Shown piece by piece: positions 16,614 to 25,758 of a stretch of 64,000 nucleotides of DNA (its first letter is position 1; every line of letters begins with the position of its first letter). Both the position numbers and the translations under genes were made by a program. Origin of the DNA: Palsa-343 sp036269135 (GTDB lineage Bacteria; Acidobacteriota; Terriglobia; Terriglobales; Acidobacteriaceae); the NCBI GenBank assembly GCA_036269135.1, contig DATASQ010000057.1, forward strand, positions 71,566 through 135,565. Direction: 5' to 3'. The notes under the pieces were generated by a model. It searched no databases. It saw only the letters and a list, made by a program, of their open reading frames with translations, and was not told where the DNA came from.

Positions 16614-16832
16614 CCCCTAAAACCAAAGTCATCTCCCCTGCGCGGGAGGATCGCTCCATCCACGCCGCACAGGCCTATACTGCAGTTAGTCAACGTTCTC
16701 TCCGCGTGTCCGCTATGGCCAACCGAGCCGATTTCCCGATTGGCCGGCCGTAGCGCTGCCGGACACCCACCTGCCCGGCAACTCCAGCGACCAGCGCCTC
16801 CGCGGCGGCCGCTGACCTGTTTCGGAGGACGT

Positions 16833-17015
16833 ATGAACTACCCAATCCATTCATCCCTTCCCGCAACCCCCTCGATTCCCGGCGATGTCCTGCAATCGGA
16901 CCATCACGCCCACTTCACCATCCAGGAGATTGCCAAAGCCGTCGAGCGCCACAAGCGCGAACATCCCAATGAGGTCATCGCTCATAGGCCGCGGAAACCC
17001 ACGCCCAAGCGCTGA
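16833..17015 (+). CDS. small hypothetical protein
   Basis: A 60-residue protein with a good ribosome-binding site (GGAGGA, about 16824-16829, 3-4 nt before the ATG). The middle (HFTIQEIAKAVERHKREHP) should form an amphipathic helix and the C-terminus is basic (HRPRKPTPKR). No family recognised. The usp gene follows 76 nt downstream on the same strand, so the two may be co-expressed. Confidence 0.5.
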   Translation: MNYPIHSSLPATPSIPGDVLQSDHHAHFTIQEIAKAVERHKREHPNEVIAHRPRKPTPKR

Positions 17016-17091
17016 GTCCGGTCGATCGCGGGCGGCGGCGGCAAGCCGGCCGCCCGGCACTCCTGGCCTGGTTTTGCAAGGGGAGGTCCCA

Positions 17092-17952
17092 ATGGCTCTC
17101 GCATGCGCACCTCGCGTGTCCATTCTGAACGTCGCCGTGGCAACTGACTTCAGTTCCTGCTCGGAACGCGCCGTCGAGCACGGCATGGCCGTCGCCCGCC
17201 ATTTCGGAGCCACGCTGCACCTTCTCCACCTGCTCCGGCCTTCGCAGTACGCCTTTTCCCCGGAGATCATTCCCGCCCTCGCCGACGCGGCTGTCCGCGA
17301 CTGCGACCAGGCCATCGATCGTCTGCTTCGGGCTCACCGCCTGGACGGCATCGACTGCCGCCGCTGGATCGAGCAGGGCGAAATCCCCTCCGTTGCCGGC
17401 GATTTCGTCGCCCGGCACCGGATCGATCTGCTCATGGTGGGAACCCATGGCCGCGGCGGACTGCCCCGCCTGCTCCTCGGCTCCGTCGCGCAGCAGATCT
17501 TCCATAACGTGAGCTGTCCGGTCCTGTGCGTCGGCCCGCGGGCTCCTGGAGCCGGCACGCACCTTCAGCTCCGCCGCGTGCTCTTCTCCACCGATCTCTC
17601 CCCGGAATCGCTCGCCGCCGTCCCCTCCCTGCTCACGGCCGTCAGCGAGTGGCATGCGGACCTGGATGTGCTGCATGTCTGCCAGTCCGGCAAGCCCGAG
17701 CACCGCGGGGCCATGGATGCCCTGGTCGCCCGCCTGGCCGCCGAGGGAGCCTCCTCCGTCCAGGGCCACACCCTCGCGGGCAAGCCGGCGCCCAGCGTCC
17801 TCGATTTCGCCGACAGCCATCACGCCGACCTGATTGTCCTCGGCCTCAAGCCGCACCGGACCCTTTACAGCGGCCCTCCCTGGTCGCACGCCTATGAAAT
17901 TGTGCGCCAGGCTCCCTGTCCGGTGCTCAGCATCCGCGCGCCTCAGAGCTGA
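17092..17952 (+). CDS. tandem universal stress protein (UspA family)
   Basis: A 286-residue protein with two Usp domains. Domain 1 (about residues 11-148) opens with ILNVAVATDFSS and ends with the ATP-binding loop GTHGRGGLPRLLLGSVAQQI; domain 2 (about 160-284) opens with RRVLFSTDLSPES but has a degenerate loop (GLKPHRTLYSGPPWSHAYEI), so only domain 1 is likely to bind ATP. The start at 17092 has GGGGAGG 4-5 nt upstream (17080-17086). Such proteins help survival under starvation or oxidative stress. Confidence 0.9.
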   Translation: MALACAPRVSILNVAVATDFSSCSERAVEHGMAVARHFGATLHLLHLLRPSQYAFSPEIIPALADAAVRDCDQAIDRLLRAHRLDGIDCRRWIEQGEIPSVAGDFVARHRIDLLMVGTHGRGGLPRLLLGSVAQQIFHNVSCPVLCVGPRAPGAGTHLQLRRVLFSTDLSPESLAAVPSLLTAVSEWHADLDVLHVCQSGKPEHRGAMDALVARLAAEGASSVQGHTLAGKPAPSVLDFADSHHADLIVLGLKPHRTLYSGPPWSHAYEIVRQAPCPVLSIRAPQS

Positions 17953-17979
17953 CGGCCTCGCCGCCTGCTTTGCGGACTG

Positions 17980-20472
17980 CTATTCCCCGCGCAGCGCCCG
18001 GATCGGGTTCACCGCCGCTGCCCGGCGCGCCGGCATCGCGGCCGCCAGCAGCGCCAGCAGGAAAACCGCCACCGCCGCCAGCGTCATCACCAGCGGATCG
18101 AAGGGGCTGACCCCGTACAGGAACGACCGCAGCAGGCTGGAGGCCGCCGCGGCTCCGGCCAGCCCGAGCACGCACCCCAGGGCGGCCAGCTTCAGGCCCG
18201 AGTTCAGCACCAGCCTGACGATTCCGCCGCGTTCCGCCCCCAGCGCCAGGCGAATCGCCATCTCCTGCACCCGCGCCGCCACCGAGAACGCGATCACCCC
18301 GTAGATCCCCAGCACCGCCAGCACCACCGCCGAAAGCGCAAAGACGGAAACCAGCACCGTGTTGAATCGCCGCGGCGCCTCGCTCTCGGAAACCACCTCG
18401 GTCATGGTGGCCAGATGCGTGAGCGGCAGCTGCGGATCCATCTGGCGTACCGTCCTCCGCAGTCCGTCCTCCATCTGCGTGCCCGGCAGCTTCGACCGCA
18501 CAGCAACGTAGAGATTGTTGCCGTTCACATCGCCGGGGGTGGCAAAGGAACCGATATCTTCTTCCCACTGCACGACCGGCACGTAGAACTGCGTCCCGGT
18601 TTTGCGATCGGGAGAGGCGTCCTTCGCATCCGCCACCTCGCCCACCACCGTGATCCACGGAGTCTTCATGCCGGAAGTCCCCAGCCGCAGTCGTTTGCCC
18701 AGAGGATTCTCCCCAGGCCAGTACTCCGTCGCCAGCTCGTGGTTCACGACCGCAACCGGGGCGCCCTGCGCATTGTCGGCTTCGGTGAAGTAGCGTCCTT
18801 CCAGCAGCGCGATGCCCATGGCGCGGAAGTAATTCCCCATCACCTGACTCGCATCGGCGGAAGGCGTCGGCACCCCGTCGGAGGCGCTGTAGCCCTCGGG
18901 TAAGAAACTAAACAGCCCGGCCATCTCCGAGGTGGGAATGGCGGTGGCCAGTCCTGCGTCCTCGGTCGCGGGCAACCGGTCCAGCCGCCGCAGCAGATCC
19001 TCGTTGAAGGCGTTAACCCGCGCCTGATCGCGGTATTCCGCGCTCGGCAGCGCATAGAAAGCCGTGGTCACGTGTTCCGGCTCGAATCCCAGATCGCCGG
19101 AGCTCATCTTCGAATAGCTGCGGAGCAGCAGCCCTGAAGCCGTGAGCAGCACCAGCGCCACGGCAATCTCCCCCACCACCAGCACCGACCGCAGCCGCGC
19201 GTTGGCGCCCCCCGCCGACCCCGTCCGCCCGCCTTCCTTCAGCACCGCATTCACGTTGGTGCGCAGGGCGGCAAACGAGGGAGCAACGCCGCACAGCACT
19301 CCGGTCAGCAGCGCCAGCCCCAGCGCGAAGCCGGCCACCGGCCAGTTCATCTGCACCGCATCGATCAGCGGCAGCGTCGACGGCAGCAGCTCCCGTCCCA
19401 GCGCCACCAGGGGCGCCGCCGCGCCCACCCCCAGCAATCCCCCCGCCAGGCTGAGCAGCGTGCTTTCCATCAACACCTGGCGCAGCAGCCGTTGCGTGGA
19501 CGCCCCCAGCGCCAGCCGTACCGCAATCTCCCGCTGATACCGCACCGCCCGCACCAGCAGCAGGCTCGCCAGATTGGCGCACGCGATCAGCAGCACCACC
19601 GTCACCGCCAGCAGCAGGATCCGCAGCAGCGGCTTCGCGTTCCGCACCGTCACCGCCCGCAGCGGCCGCACCACCGCGCGAAATTCAAAAGTGGAAAGAT
19701 CGGCCGGAAGCTGCCGGATGTCCTGCTGCGCCACTCGCTCCGCATCCGCGTGAGCCGGCTCCACGCCGACGCCCGGCTTCAGCCGCCCCACCATCGCGAA
19801 GGCCCAGTCCGCCGCCGCCTCCGGTGACCGCTCTTCCGTCGTGAAGCTCATGGGAACCCACAGCATGCAGCGGCCCAGGATCCCCTGCGCAATGGGAAAC
19901 TCGAAGCTCCTCGGCATCACGCCGATCACCGTGTACGGCTTCCGGTTCAGCAGGATCTTCCTGCCCAGGATCCCCTTCTGCCCGCCGAACTGCTCTTTCC
20001 ACGTCGCGTAGCTCAGCACCACCACCGGAACGTCCTGCACGTCCTCCTGTTCCGTGAAGACGCGCCCCATCAGCGGCGCGACCCCCAGAGCCGCAAACAC
20101 GCTCGGCGTCATCCGCCCCGCTTCCAGCCGCAGCGGCTGCCCGTTCCCGGAAAGCTCCAGATCTTCCGAGGTATAGCCCCCCAGCGCCGAAAAGGAGTGC
20201 GTCTCCTCGATGTAGCTGCGGACCTCCGGAGGCGAAACCGGGCCGTCGGCTGTGGAGTTCCAGTTCATTCCGCGGATCTGATCGCCCACCGTCACCAGTT
20301 GCCCCGGATCCGGAAACGGCAGCGGACGCAGCAGGATTCCATCCACCAGAGAGAAAATCGCCGTCACGGAGCCAATGCCGAATGCCAGCATCAGGACGGC
20401 GGTGGCGGTAAATCCCGGCGATTTTCGCAACTGGCGAAACACCAGTTTCAAATCGAAAATCAGGTTCTCCAT
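17980..20472 (-). CDS. orphan duplicated FtsX/MacB-type permease (ADOP family)
   Basis: An 830-residue membrane protein with the duplicated architecture of 'acidobacterial duplicated orphan permeases': an N-terminal helix at about 18-44 (MLAFGIGSVTAIFSLVDGILL), a periplasmic MacB-PCD-like domain, three helices (~285-400), a second helix and periplasmic domain starting near VLVVGEIAVALVLLTASG, and three more C-terminal helices ending in PARRAAAVNPIRALRGE. No ABC ATPase is encoded beside it, as is usual for the family, and its function is not established. The first 25 residues of the open frame were excluded because family homology begins at MENLIFDLKLVFRQLRKSPGFT-type sequence. Confidence 0.9.
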   Translation of the reverse strand: MENLIFDLKLVFRQLRKSPGFTATAVLMLAFGIGSVTAIFSLVDGILLRPLPFPDPGQLVTVGDQIRGMNWNSTADGPVSPPEVRSYIEETHSFSALGGYTSEDLELSGNGQPLRLEAGRMTPSVFAALGVAPLMGRVFTEQEDVQDVPVVVLSYATWKEQFGGQKGILGRKILLNRKPYTVIGVMPRSFEFPIAQGILGRCMLWVPMSFTTEERSPEAAADWAFAMVGRLKPGVGVEPAHADAERVAQQDIRQLPADLSTFEFRAVVRPLRAVTVRNAKPLLRILLLAVTVVLLIACANLASLLLVRAVRYQREIAVRLALGASTQRLLRQVLMESTLLSLAGGLLGVGAAAPLVALGRELLPSTLPLIDAVQMNWPVAGFALGLALLTGVLCGVAPSFAALRTNVNAVLKEGGRTGSAGGANARLRSVLVVGEIAVALVLLTASGLLLRSYSKMSSGDLGFEPEHVTTAFYALPSAEYRDQARVNAFNEDLLRRLDRLPATEDAGLATAIPTSEMAGLFSFLPEGYSASDGVPTPSADASQVMGNYFRAMGIALLEGRYFTEADNAQGAPVAVVNHELATEYWPGENPLGKRLRLGTSGMKTPWITVVGEVADAKDASPDRKTGTQFYVPVVQWEEDIGSFATPGDVNGNNLYVAVRSKLPGTQMEDGLRRTVRQMDPQLPLTHLATMTEVVSESEAPRRFNTVLVSVFALSAVVLAVLGIYGVIAFSVAARVQEMAIRLALGAERGGIVRLVLNSGLKLAALGCVLGLAGAAAASSLLRSFLYGVSPFDPLVMTLAAVAVFLLALLAAAMPARRAAAVNPIRALRGE

Positions 20473-20627
20473 GGCTCGTCTACCGGGTGGCTCGCTGCAC
20501 AGCGGAATGCGGCGCTCAACTGCAGGATCGTCTCGGCCGCCCCGCATCCAGCTTCTCCGAAAGCAGGAAAGCCTTCCGCGGGAAGTCAGTTCGTAAGTGG
20601 CCGTATCTTACCAGACAAGGGCAAAGC

Positions 20628-20672
20628 CAGGACCAGGTGTCAGGACCAGGTGTCAGGACCAGGAGTCAGGAC
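20628..20672. repeat. 13-bp tandem repeat
   Basis: CAGGACCAGGTGT occurs at 20628-20640 and 20641-20653, with one change at 20654-20666 (CAGGACCAGGAGT) and a partial copy from 20667. It lies in the 294-bp gap between the divergent-facing ends of the permease start (20472) and the phosphatase stop (20767). No gene or clear promoter is visible in the rest of this gap. Confidence 0.85.
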
Positions 20673-20766
20673 CGATCCAGTTCGGGCTCCGCTTCAGCCA
20701 CCGCGCACCGAAGCTGTCGCCCCGGTGGCGTTCCGCCCAGGACGCACCGCCCAGCACCCGCGTGCG

Positions 20767-21249
20767 CTACTCGGCCGCCTTCTCCCCGCCGCACTGCGGG
20801 ACCGCCTGCCTCGTCCCGCCCTGGCGCAGAGACTCCAGCAGGCCATCGACACGCGCGCGAATGAGCCCGAAGGTCCGCTCGACCTTGTCCGGAATCTCCT
20901 CCGCGGCCATCGGTCCGATGTCCTCGATCCCCCACACTTCAATCCTTTGCCGGCTGGGATCGACCCACTCTCTGCAGAACCCGTGATGCTCCGATTCCAT
21001 GCAGACAATCACATCGCTGCTCTCCACAAGGGAGCGCGTGGTTCGCTGCCAGTGCTTTGCCGCGAAAGCGTCAAGACCGCGCCGTGCCAGAGCCTCGGCC
21101 GCCCAGGGAGAGATGGGCTCGGGGCTCTCTCGCCCCGCGGCAATACCGCTGGAGGATACCTCGATGCCGGGAACCCGCCGCGAAACGCACCAGGCTTCCG
21201 CGAGACGGCTGCGGTAGACGTTTCCGGTGCAGATGAAGTGGACTTTCAT
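20767..21249 (-). CDS. low-molecular-weight protein-tyrosine phosphatase-like protein
   Basis: A 160-residue protein with the LMW-PTP active-site loop near the N-terminus, CTGNVYRS (C7 to R13, the CX5R P-loop), followed by LAEAW. The usual general-acid DP motif is replaced by the looser WGIEDIGPMAAEE, so activity is likely but not certain. These enzymes remove phosphate from tyrosines of, for example, exopolysaccharide kinases; arsenate reductases share the fold. The P-loop kinase gene ends 15 nt upstream on the same strand, suggesting co-transcription. Confidence 0.82.
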   Translation of the reverse strand: MKVHFICTGNVYRSRLAEAWCVSRRVPGIEVSSSGIAAGRESPEPISPWAAEALARRGLDAFAAKHWQRTTRSLVESSDVIVCMESEHHGFCREWVDPSRQRIEVWGIEDIGPMAAEEIPDKVERTFGLIRARVDGLLESLRQGGTRQAVPQCGGEKAAE

Positions 21250-21264
21250 GCAGGCCGGCAGCGC

Positions 21265-22116
21265 CTATGGCTCCTCGTCGGCCGCAATGGCCGCGCCGCC
21301 GGACCCCTCGCCGGACCCCTTCACCCGCACCACCGTGATCTTCGAGAACCCTTCCTTGAAGTCCGGCGCGCGCAGCCGCTCGGCCATCTTCCCCATCACG
21401 TCCTCGCTCACCGTGCGCTCGCGTTTGCGATTCCGCTCCAGGCACACTTCCAGCGGCACGTCGAAAAACACCGCCTGCACGTCATAGCCGAAGCTCTTCG
21501 CCATCTTGATCCACTGCCGGCGCTCGTGCGGCGACAGATTCGTCGCGTCCACATAGTTCCACGGCATCTTCGCGATCAGCCGCGCCCGCAGCAGCGACCG
21601 CAGCGTGGAGAAGACCAGCCCCTGCCAGCGCTGCTCCGTGATGTCGTCGAACAGCAGCGTCCGCAGCAGATCGCTCGACAGCGGCACCACCCCGCGGCGC
21701 TTGAACCACGTCGTCTTGCCCGACCCGGGCAGGCCAATGGTCAGCACCACGTAGCCGCGCGCGCCTTTGCCGCTGCCTGTCGCCGGGGCCTCCGGCGGAG
21801 GCGTCGCCACCGACTCCGGCTGCGTCTCCACCACCAGTTTCGGGGCCGGCGGCTTCTTCTCAGGCGGAGCCGCCCGCGCCGCGGCTGGCTCGGCCGCGGC
21901 CGTCTCCGCCTCGTCCCTCAACCCTTCGGTTTCCGGCTCAACGTCGTCCCCGCCTGCCGGCGCCCCGCCATGGTACGAGGGCTGCAAAGGCGCTGGTTGG
22001 TTCGGGGGCAGTTCCTGTCCAATTTTTCCCGTGGACTCCGAAGTATTCGGTCCACGCTTCGAGCGTCGTCTCATCCGATCGCGCATCCACAAGCGCATAT
22101 CCAGGATGTAACACAC
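21265..22116 (-). CDS. P-loop kinase (AAA_33/polynucleotide-kinase-like)
   Basis: A 283-residue protein. Residues 1-115 are a low-complexity Pro/Ala/Glu-rich region; the folded part starts near residue 120 with Walker A GLPGSGKTT, then PLSSDLLR, YVDATNLSPHERRQW and FFDVPLEVCLERNRKRERTVSEDVM, the lid segment. This matches Zeta-toxin/Pnkp-type small-molecule or nucleic-acid kinases. Substrate unknown. Several in-frame ATGs lie in the first 15 codons (22116, 22098, 22086, 22074); no ribosome-binding site decides between them. Confidence 0.75.
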   Translation of the reverse strand: MCYILDMRLWMRDRMRRRSKRGPNTSESTGKIGQELPPNQPAPLQPSYHGGAPAGGDDVEPETEGLRDEAETAAAEPAAARAAPPEKKPPAPKLVVETQPESVATPPPEAPATGSGKGARGYVVLTIGLPGSGKTTWFKRRGVVPLSSDLLRTLLFDDITEQRWQGLVFSTLRSLLRARLIAKMPWNYVDATNLSPHERRQWIKMAKSFGYDVQAVFFDVPLEVCLERNRKRERTVSEDVMGKMAERLRAPDFKEGFSKITVVRVKGSGEGSGGAAIAADEEP

Positions 22117-22241
22117 TCGCCCCCCTCCCGCAAACCAACTTCCGTGCTTTGTACCATTTCCCGCACTGTCAGTAATCCCACCACCGCAATGACGTTCGTG
22201 CGAAATCTTCCCATTGAGCCCATTGGAGATGGACTTTTCCC

Positions 22242-22269
22242 TTGACTATGGTGCTAGCATCGGTAATTG
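22242..22269 (+). promoter_or_regulatory. candidate promoter of gap
   Basis: TTGACT (22242-22247) and TAATTG (22264-22269) with a 16-bp spacer give a sigma-70-like promoter about 100 nt upstream of the gap start codon. A purine-rich AAGGAG (about 22355-22360) precedes the ATG. Confidence 0.45.
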
Positions 22270-22369
22270 AGTGGTTCCGGGCGTTTTGGACTGTTATGGA
22301 CTGGCGTGATTCGGACCCCCGAGAGTCCTCGGACACACGTACGATTTTTTACGCAAGGAGACGATTTTC

Positions 22370-23374
<1,005 letters not shown>

Positions 23375-23421
23375 GGTTGTTTCTCTGAAGTCCGGCCGTG
23401 AGTTGTTTTGGTTTTGTATCA

Positions 23422-23519
23422 GGGCACGACTTCAGAGCCTGCCCTGAGCGGAGCACCCAAGGTGCGAAGTCGAATGGGTGCCGCAAAGCCTCACAAAAAG
23501 AGGGGCTTTAGCCCCTGAG
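23422..23519 (+). repeat. paired-hairpin intergenic element, copy A
   Basis: Starts with GGGCACGACTTCAGAGCCTGCCC-like sequence (23422-23444, imperfect hairpin) and ends with GGGGCTTTAGCCCCTGAG (23502-23519), a 6-bp stem with a 2-nt loop. The ending is identical to that of copy B after the rid gene. The middle (GCACCCAAGGTGC) can form a further hairpin. No gene is visible in 23375-23598. Confidence 0.7.
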
Positions 23520-23598
23520 CTTGGTTGTTTGGATTCCCACCTCGCCGCCGGAATTAAGGCGGCCGGGTGGGATGATCCGACAGGATAAGAGGCACAGA

Positions 23599-23979
23599 AT
23601 GTCCACCCGGCAGAACATCCCAGGCACATCCCCCTACGAGCCGGTCATCGGCTTTTCCCGCGCCGTCCGCGCCGGACAATCCGTTTACGTCGCCGGCACC
23701 GGCCCGGTCGGCGCCGATCTTGCCGATCCCGCCACCCAGACCCGTCACATCCTCGAAATCATCCGCGGCGTGCTCGAGCAGGCCGGCGCCCGCCTCGAAG
23801 ACGTCGTCCGCACCCGCATCTACCTCACCAGTGCCGACGACTGGGAAGCCGTCGGCAAGGCTCATGGCGAGTTCTTCGGCGCCATCCGTCCGGCCGCTAC
23901 CATGGTCGTCGTCGCCGGGCTCCTGCAGCCTACCTGGCGCGTCGAGATCGAAGCGGACGCCGTGATCGGCACCCAGTAA
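23599..23979 (+). CDS. Rid-family (YjgF/YER057c/UK114) protein
   Basis: A 126-residue Rid-fold protein with RAGQSVYVAGTGPVG, TRHILEIIRGVLEQAGARLEDVVRTRIYLTSADDW and RPAATMVVVAGL...RVEIEADAV. Rid proteins form trimers; the RidA branch hydrolyses reactive enamine/imine intermediates. The arginine that RidA uses for catalysis (PAR[ST]) is alanine here (PAAT), so this looks like a non-RidA subgroup whose role is undefined. The start at 23599 has AAGAGG upstream; earlier in-frame starts give no family match. It sits between two paired-hairpin elements. Confidence 0.85.
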   Translation: MSTRQNIPGTSPYEPVIGFSRAVRAGQSVYVAGTGPVGADLADPATQTRHILEIIRGVLEQAGARLEDVVRTRIYLTSADDWEAVGKAHGEFFGAIRPAATMVVVAGLLQPTWRVEIEADAVIGTQ

Positions 23980-24000
23980 AATCCCTGCTTGCTTTGAAGG

Positions 24001-24060
24001 GGCACGGCTTCAGCCGTGCCGTAACGGCCTGCAAAACTGACGGGGCTTTAGCCCCTGAGG
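24001..24060 (+). repeat. paired-hairpin intergenic element, copy B
   Basis: GGCACGGCTTCAGCCGTGCC (24001-24020) is a perfect 9-bp hairpin; after 21 nt comes GGGGCTTTAGCCCCTGAGG (24042-24060), the same closing hairpin as in copy A. It ends 16 nt before the pgk ATG, leaving just room for the ribosome-binding site, so the leader of pgk mRNA would contain both hairpins if transcribed through. Confidence 0.8.
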
Positions 24061-24076
24061 GATCAACGGAGACTCT

Positions 24077-25291
24077 ATGGCTAAACTCTCGATTCGCGAC
24101 CTCGACCTCGCCCACAAACATGTCTTCATGCGCGTCGACTTCAACGTCCCCCTCACCGAGGACGGCTCCGAGATCACCGACGACACCCGCATCCAGGAGA
24201 CTCTGCCCACCATCGAGTACGCGCTGCGCCACAAGGCCAAGCTGATCCTCGCCTCCCACCTCGGCCGCCCCAAAGGCAAAGTCAACCTCAAATACAGCCT
24301 CCGTCCCGTCGTGGACCGCCTGCGCACCCTGCTCGATCATCGCCTCGGCGGAAAAACCAACGTCGCCTTCGCCCCCGACTGCGTCGGCGACATCGCCAAA
24401 GAGCTCGCCCGTCAGCTTGAATCCGGCCAGGTCCTTCTGCTGGAAAACCTCCGCTTCCACGCCGAAGAAGAAGCCAACGATCCCGGCTTCGCGAAGCAGC
24501 TCGCCGCCCTCTGCGATGTCTACGTCAACGACGCCTTCGGCAGCGCCCATCGCGCCCATGCCTCCACCGAAGGCATCACCCACTTCGTGAAGCAGTCGGC
24601 CGCCGGCCTCCTCATGGAGAAAGAGCTGAATTACCTCGGCAAAGCTCTCGAATCCCCCGCGCGTCCCTTTGTCGCCATCATCGGCGGCTCCAAAATCTCC
24701 GGCAAAATCGACGTCATCAATAACCTCCTCGACAAAGTGGATACCCTCGTCATCGTCGGCGGCATGGCCTACACCTTCGCCCGCGCCAAAGGCGTCACCA
24801 CCGGCAAATCGCTCGTCGAAGAGGACAAGATCGGCATCGCCGCCGAAGCTCTGAAGAAGGCCGAAGCCAGAGGCGTCCGGATCCTTCTCCCCGCCGACAA
24901 CATCCTCGCCGACAGCTTCTCCGCCGACGCAAAAACCCAGCCGTGGGACACCTCTAAAAACTTCCCCGCCGACTGGCAGGGCCTCGACATCGGCCCCCAA
25001 TCCGTCAAGGCGATTGAAGAGATCGTCGCCGGCGCCCGCACCATCGTCTGGAACGGCCCCGCCGGCGTCTTCGAGTTTCCCCGCTTCGCCGTCGGCACCA
25101 ACGCCATCGCCCAGGCGGTCGCCGCCAACAAGGACGCCATCTCCATCATCGGCGGCGGCGACTCGGTCGCAGCCATCAAACAGGCCGGCGTCGCCGACCA
25201 GATCACCCACATTTCCACCGGCGGCGGAGCCAGCCTCGAATTTCTCGAAGGCAAAAAGCTCCCCGGCGTCGAAGCCCTGTCGGAAAAATAG
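24077..25291 (+). CDS. pgk: phosphoglycerate kinase
   Basis: Transfers phosphate from 1,3-bisphosphoglycerate to ADP. The 404-residue product has FMRVDFNVPLTEDG, the SHLGRPKG loop, ENLRFHAEEE, the FGSAHRAHAST region and the C-terminal nucleotide site IIGGGDSVAAIKQAG with STGGGASLEFLEGK. It follows gap and the Rid gene and is followed by an intrinsic terminator at 25438-25474. Confidence 0.98.
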   Translation: MAKLSIRDLDLAHKHVFMRVDFNVPLTEDGSEITDDTRIQETLPTIEYALRHKAKLILASHLGRPKGKVNLKYSLRPVVDRLRTLLDHRLGGKTNVAFAPDCVGDIAKELARQLESGQVLLLENLRFHAEEEANDPGFAKQLAALCDVYVNDAFGSAHRAHASTEGITHFVKQSAAGLLMEKELNYLGKALESPARPFVAIIGGSKISGKIDVINNLLDKVDTLVIVGGMAYTFARAKGVTTGKSLVEEDKIGIAAEALKKAEARGVRILLPADNILADSFSADAKTQPWDTSKNFPADWQGLDIGPQSVKAIEEIVAGARTIVWNGPAGVFEFPRFAVGTNAIAQAVAANKDAISIIGGGDSVAAIKQAGVADQITHISTGGGASLEFLEGKKLPGVEALSEK

Positions 25292-25758
25292 ATCGAGGGG
25301 TCTCTTCCGAAGTGAATCGTCCTGGCGCCTCCGAATCGGGCGGGTTCCCGTTCCGGAATCGCCCTTACCTTCGTACTGTCCGGCCCTCCCATTTCTCTTG
25401 CCCCTGCCCTCTGCCGTCGTTACGCTCAGACTAAGACAGCTCCATCCGCACAAAGCGTATGGAGCTTTTCTTTTGCGGCCCAGGCCGCGCCCGTCTTTCG
25501 GTCCAGGTTCTTTGAGAACTCGTCGCTTCCTCCGCGGGTGCAGCATTCCCGTCCTCGGGTCATCTGCGTCGCCTGTAATCACAAAGCGGCTTCGAGATCG
25601 CGAGTGCTGCATTCCGTCCGCGCATGCAGCACTGCGGCCCCGAATGCATCTGCTCTCGATGCAGCGACATGCCGCATACCCCAGTCCGGGTGTTCAGCTA
25701 AACCCAGCAGAATCAAACACCACGCCACCAGGGGGGTGGGGGGTGGGCTGCCAATGCC
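25292..25758. other. 467-bp intergenic region between convergent pgk and permease genes
   Basis: Apart from the pgk terminator, this stretch holds pyrimidine-rich sequence and several loose TGCAGCA/GCATGCAG repeats between about 25540 and 25675. I see no convincing gene: the short open frames have no ribosome-binding site and an untypical Cys/Ser/Arg-rich composition. Confidence 0.5.
25438..25474 (+). terminator. intrinsic terminator downstream of pgk
   Basis: AGCTCCAT (25438-25445) pairs with ATGGAGCT (25459-25466), giving an 8-bp stem with a 13-nt loop, followed by TTTTCTTTT (25466-25474). It lies 147 nt after the pgk stop. Confidence 0.75.

Noticed and set aside
23502..23519. GGGGCTTTAGCCCC considered as an intrinsic terminator of gap
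   Set aside because: The stem is only 6 bp and no T-run follows; the same sequence precedes pgk, so a repeat element explains it better.
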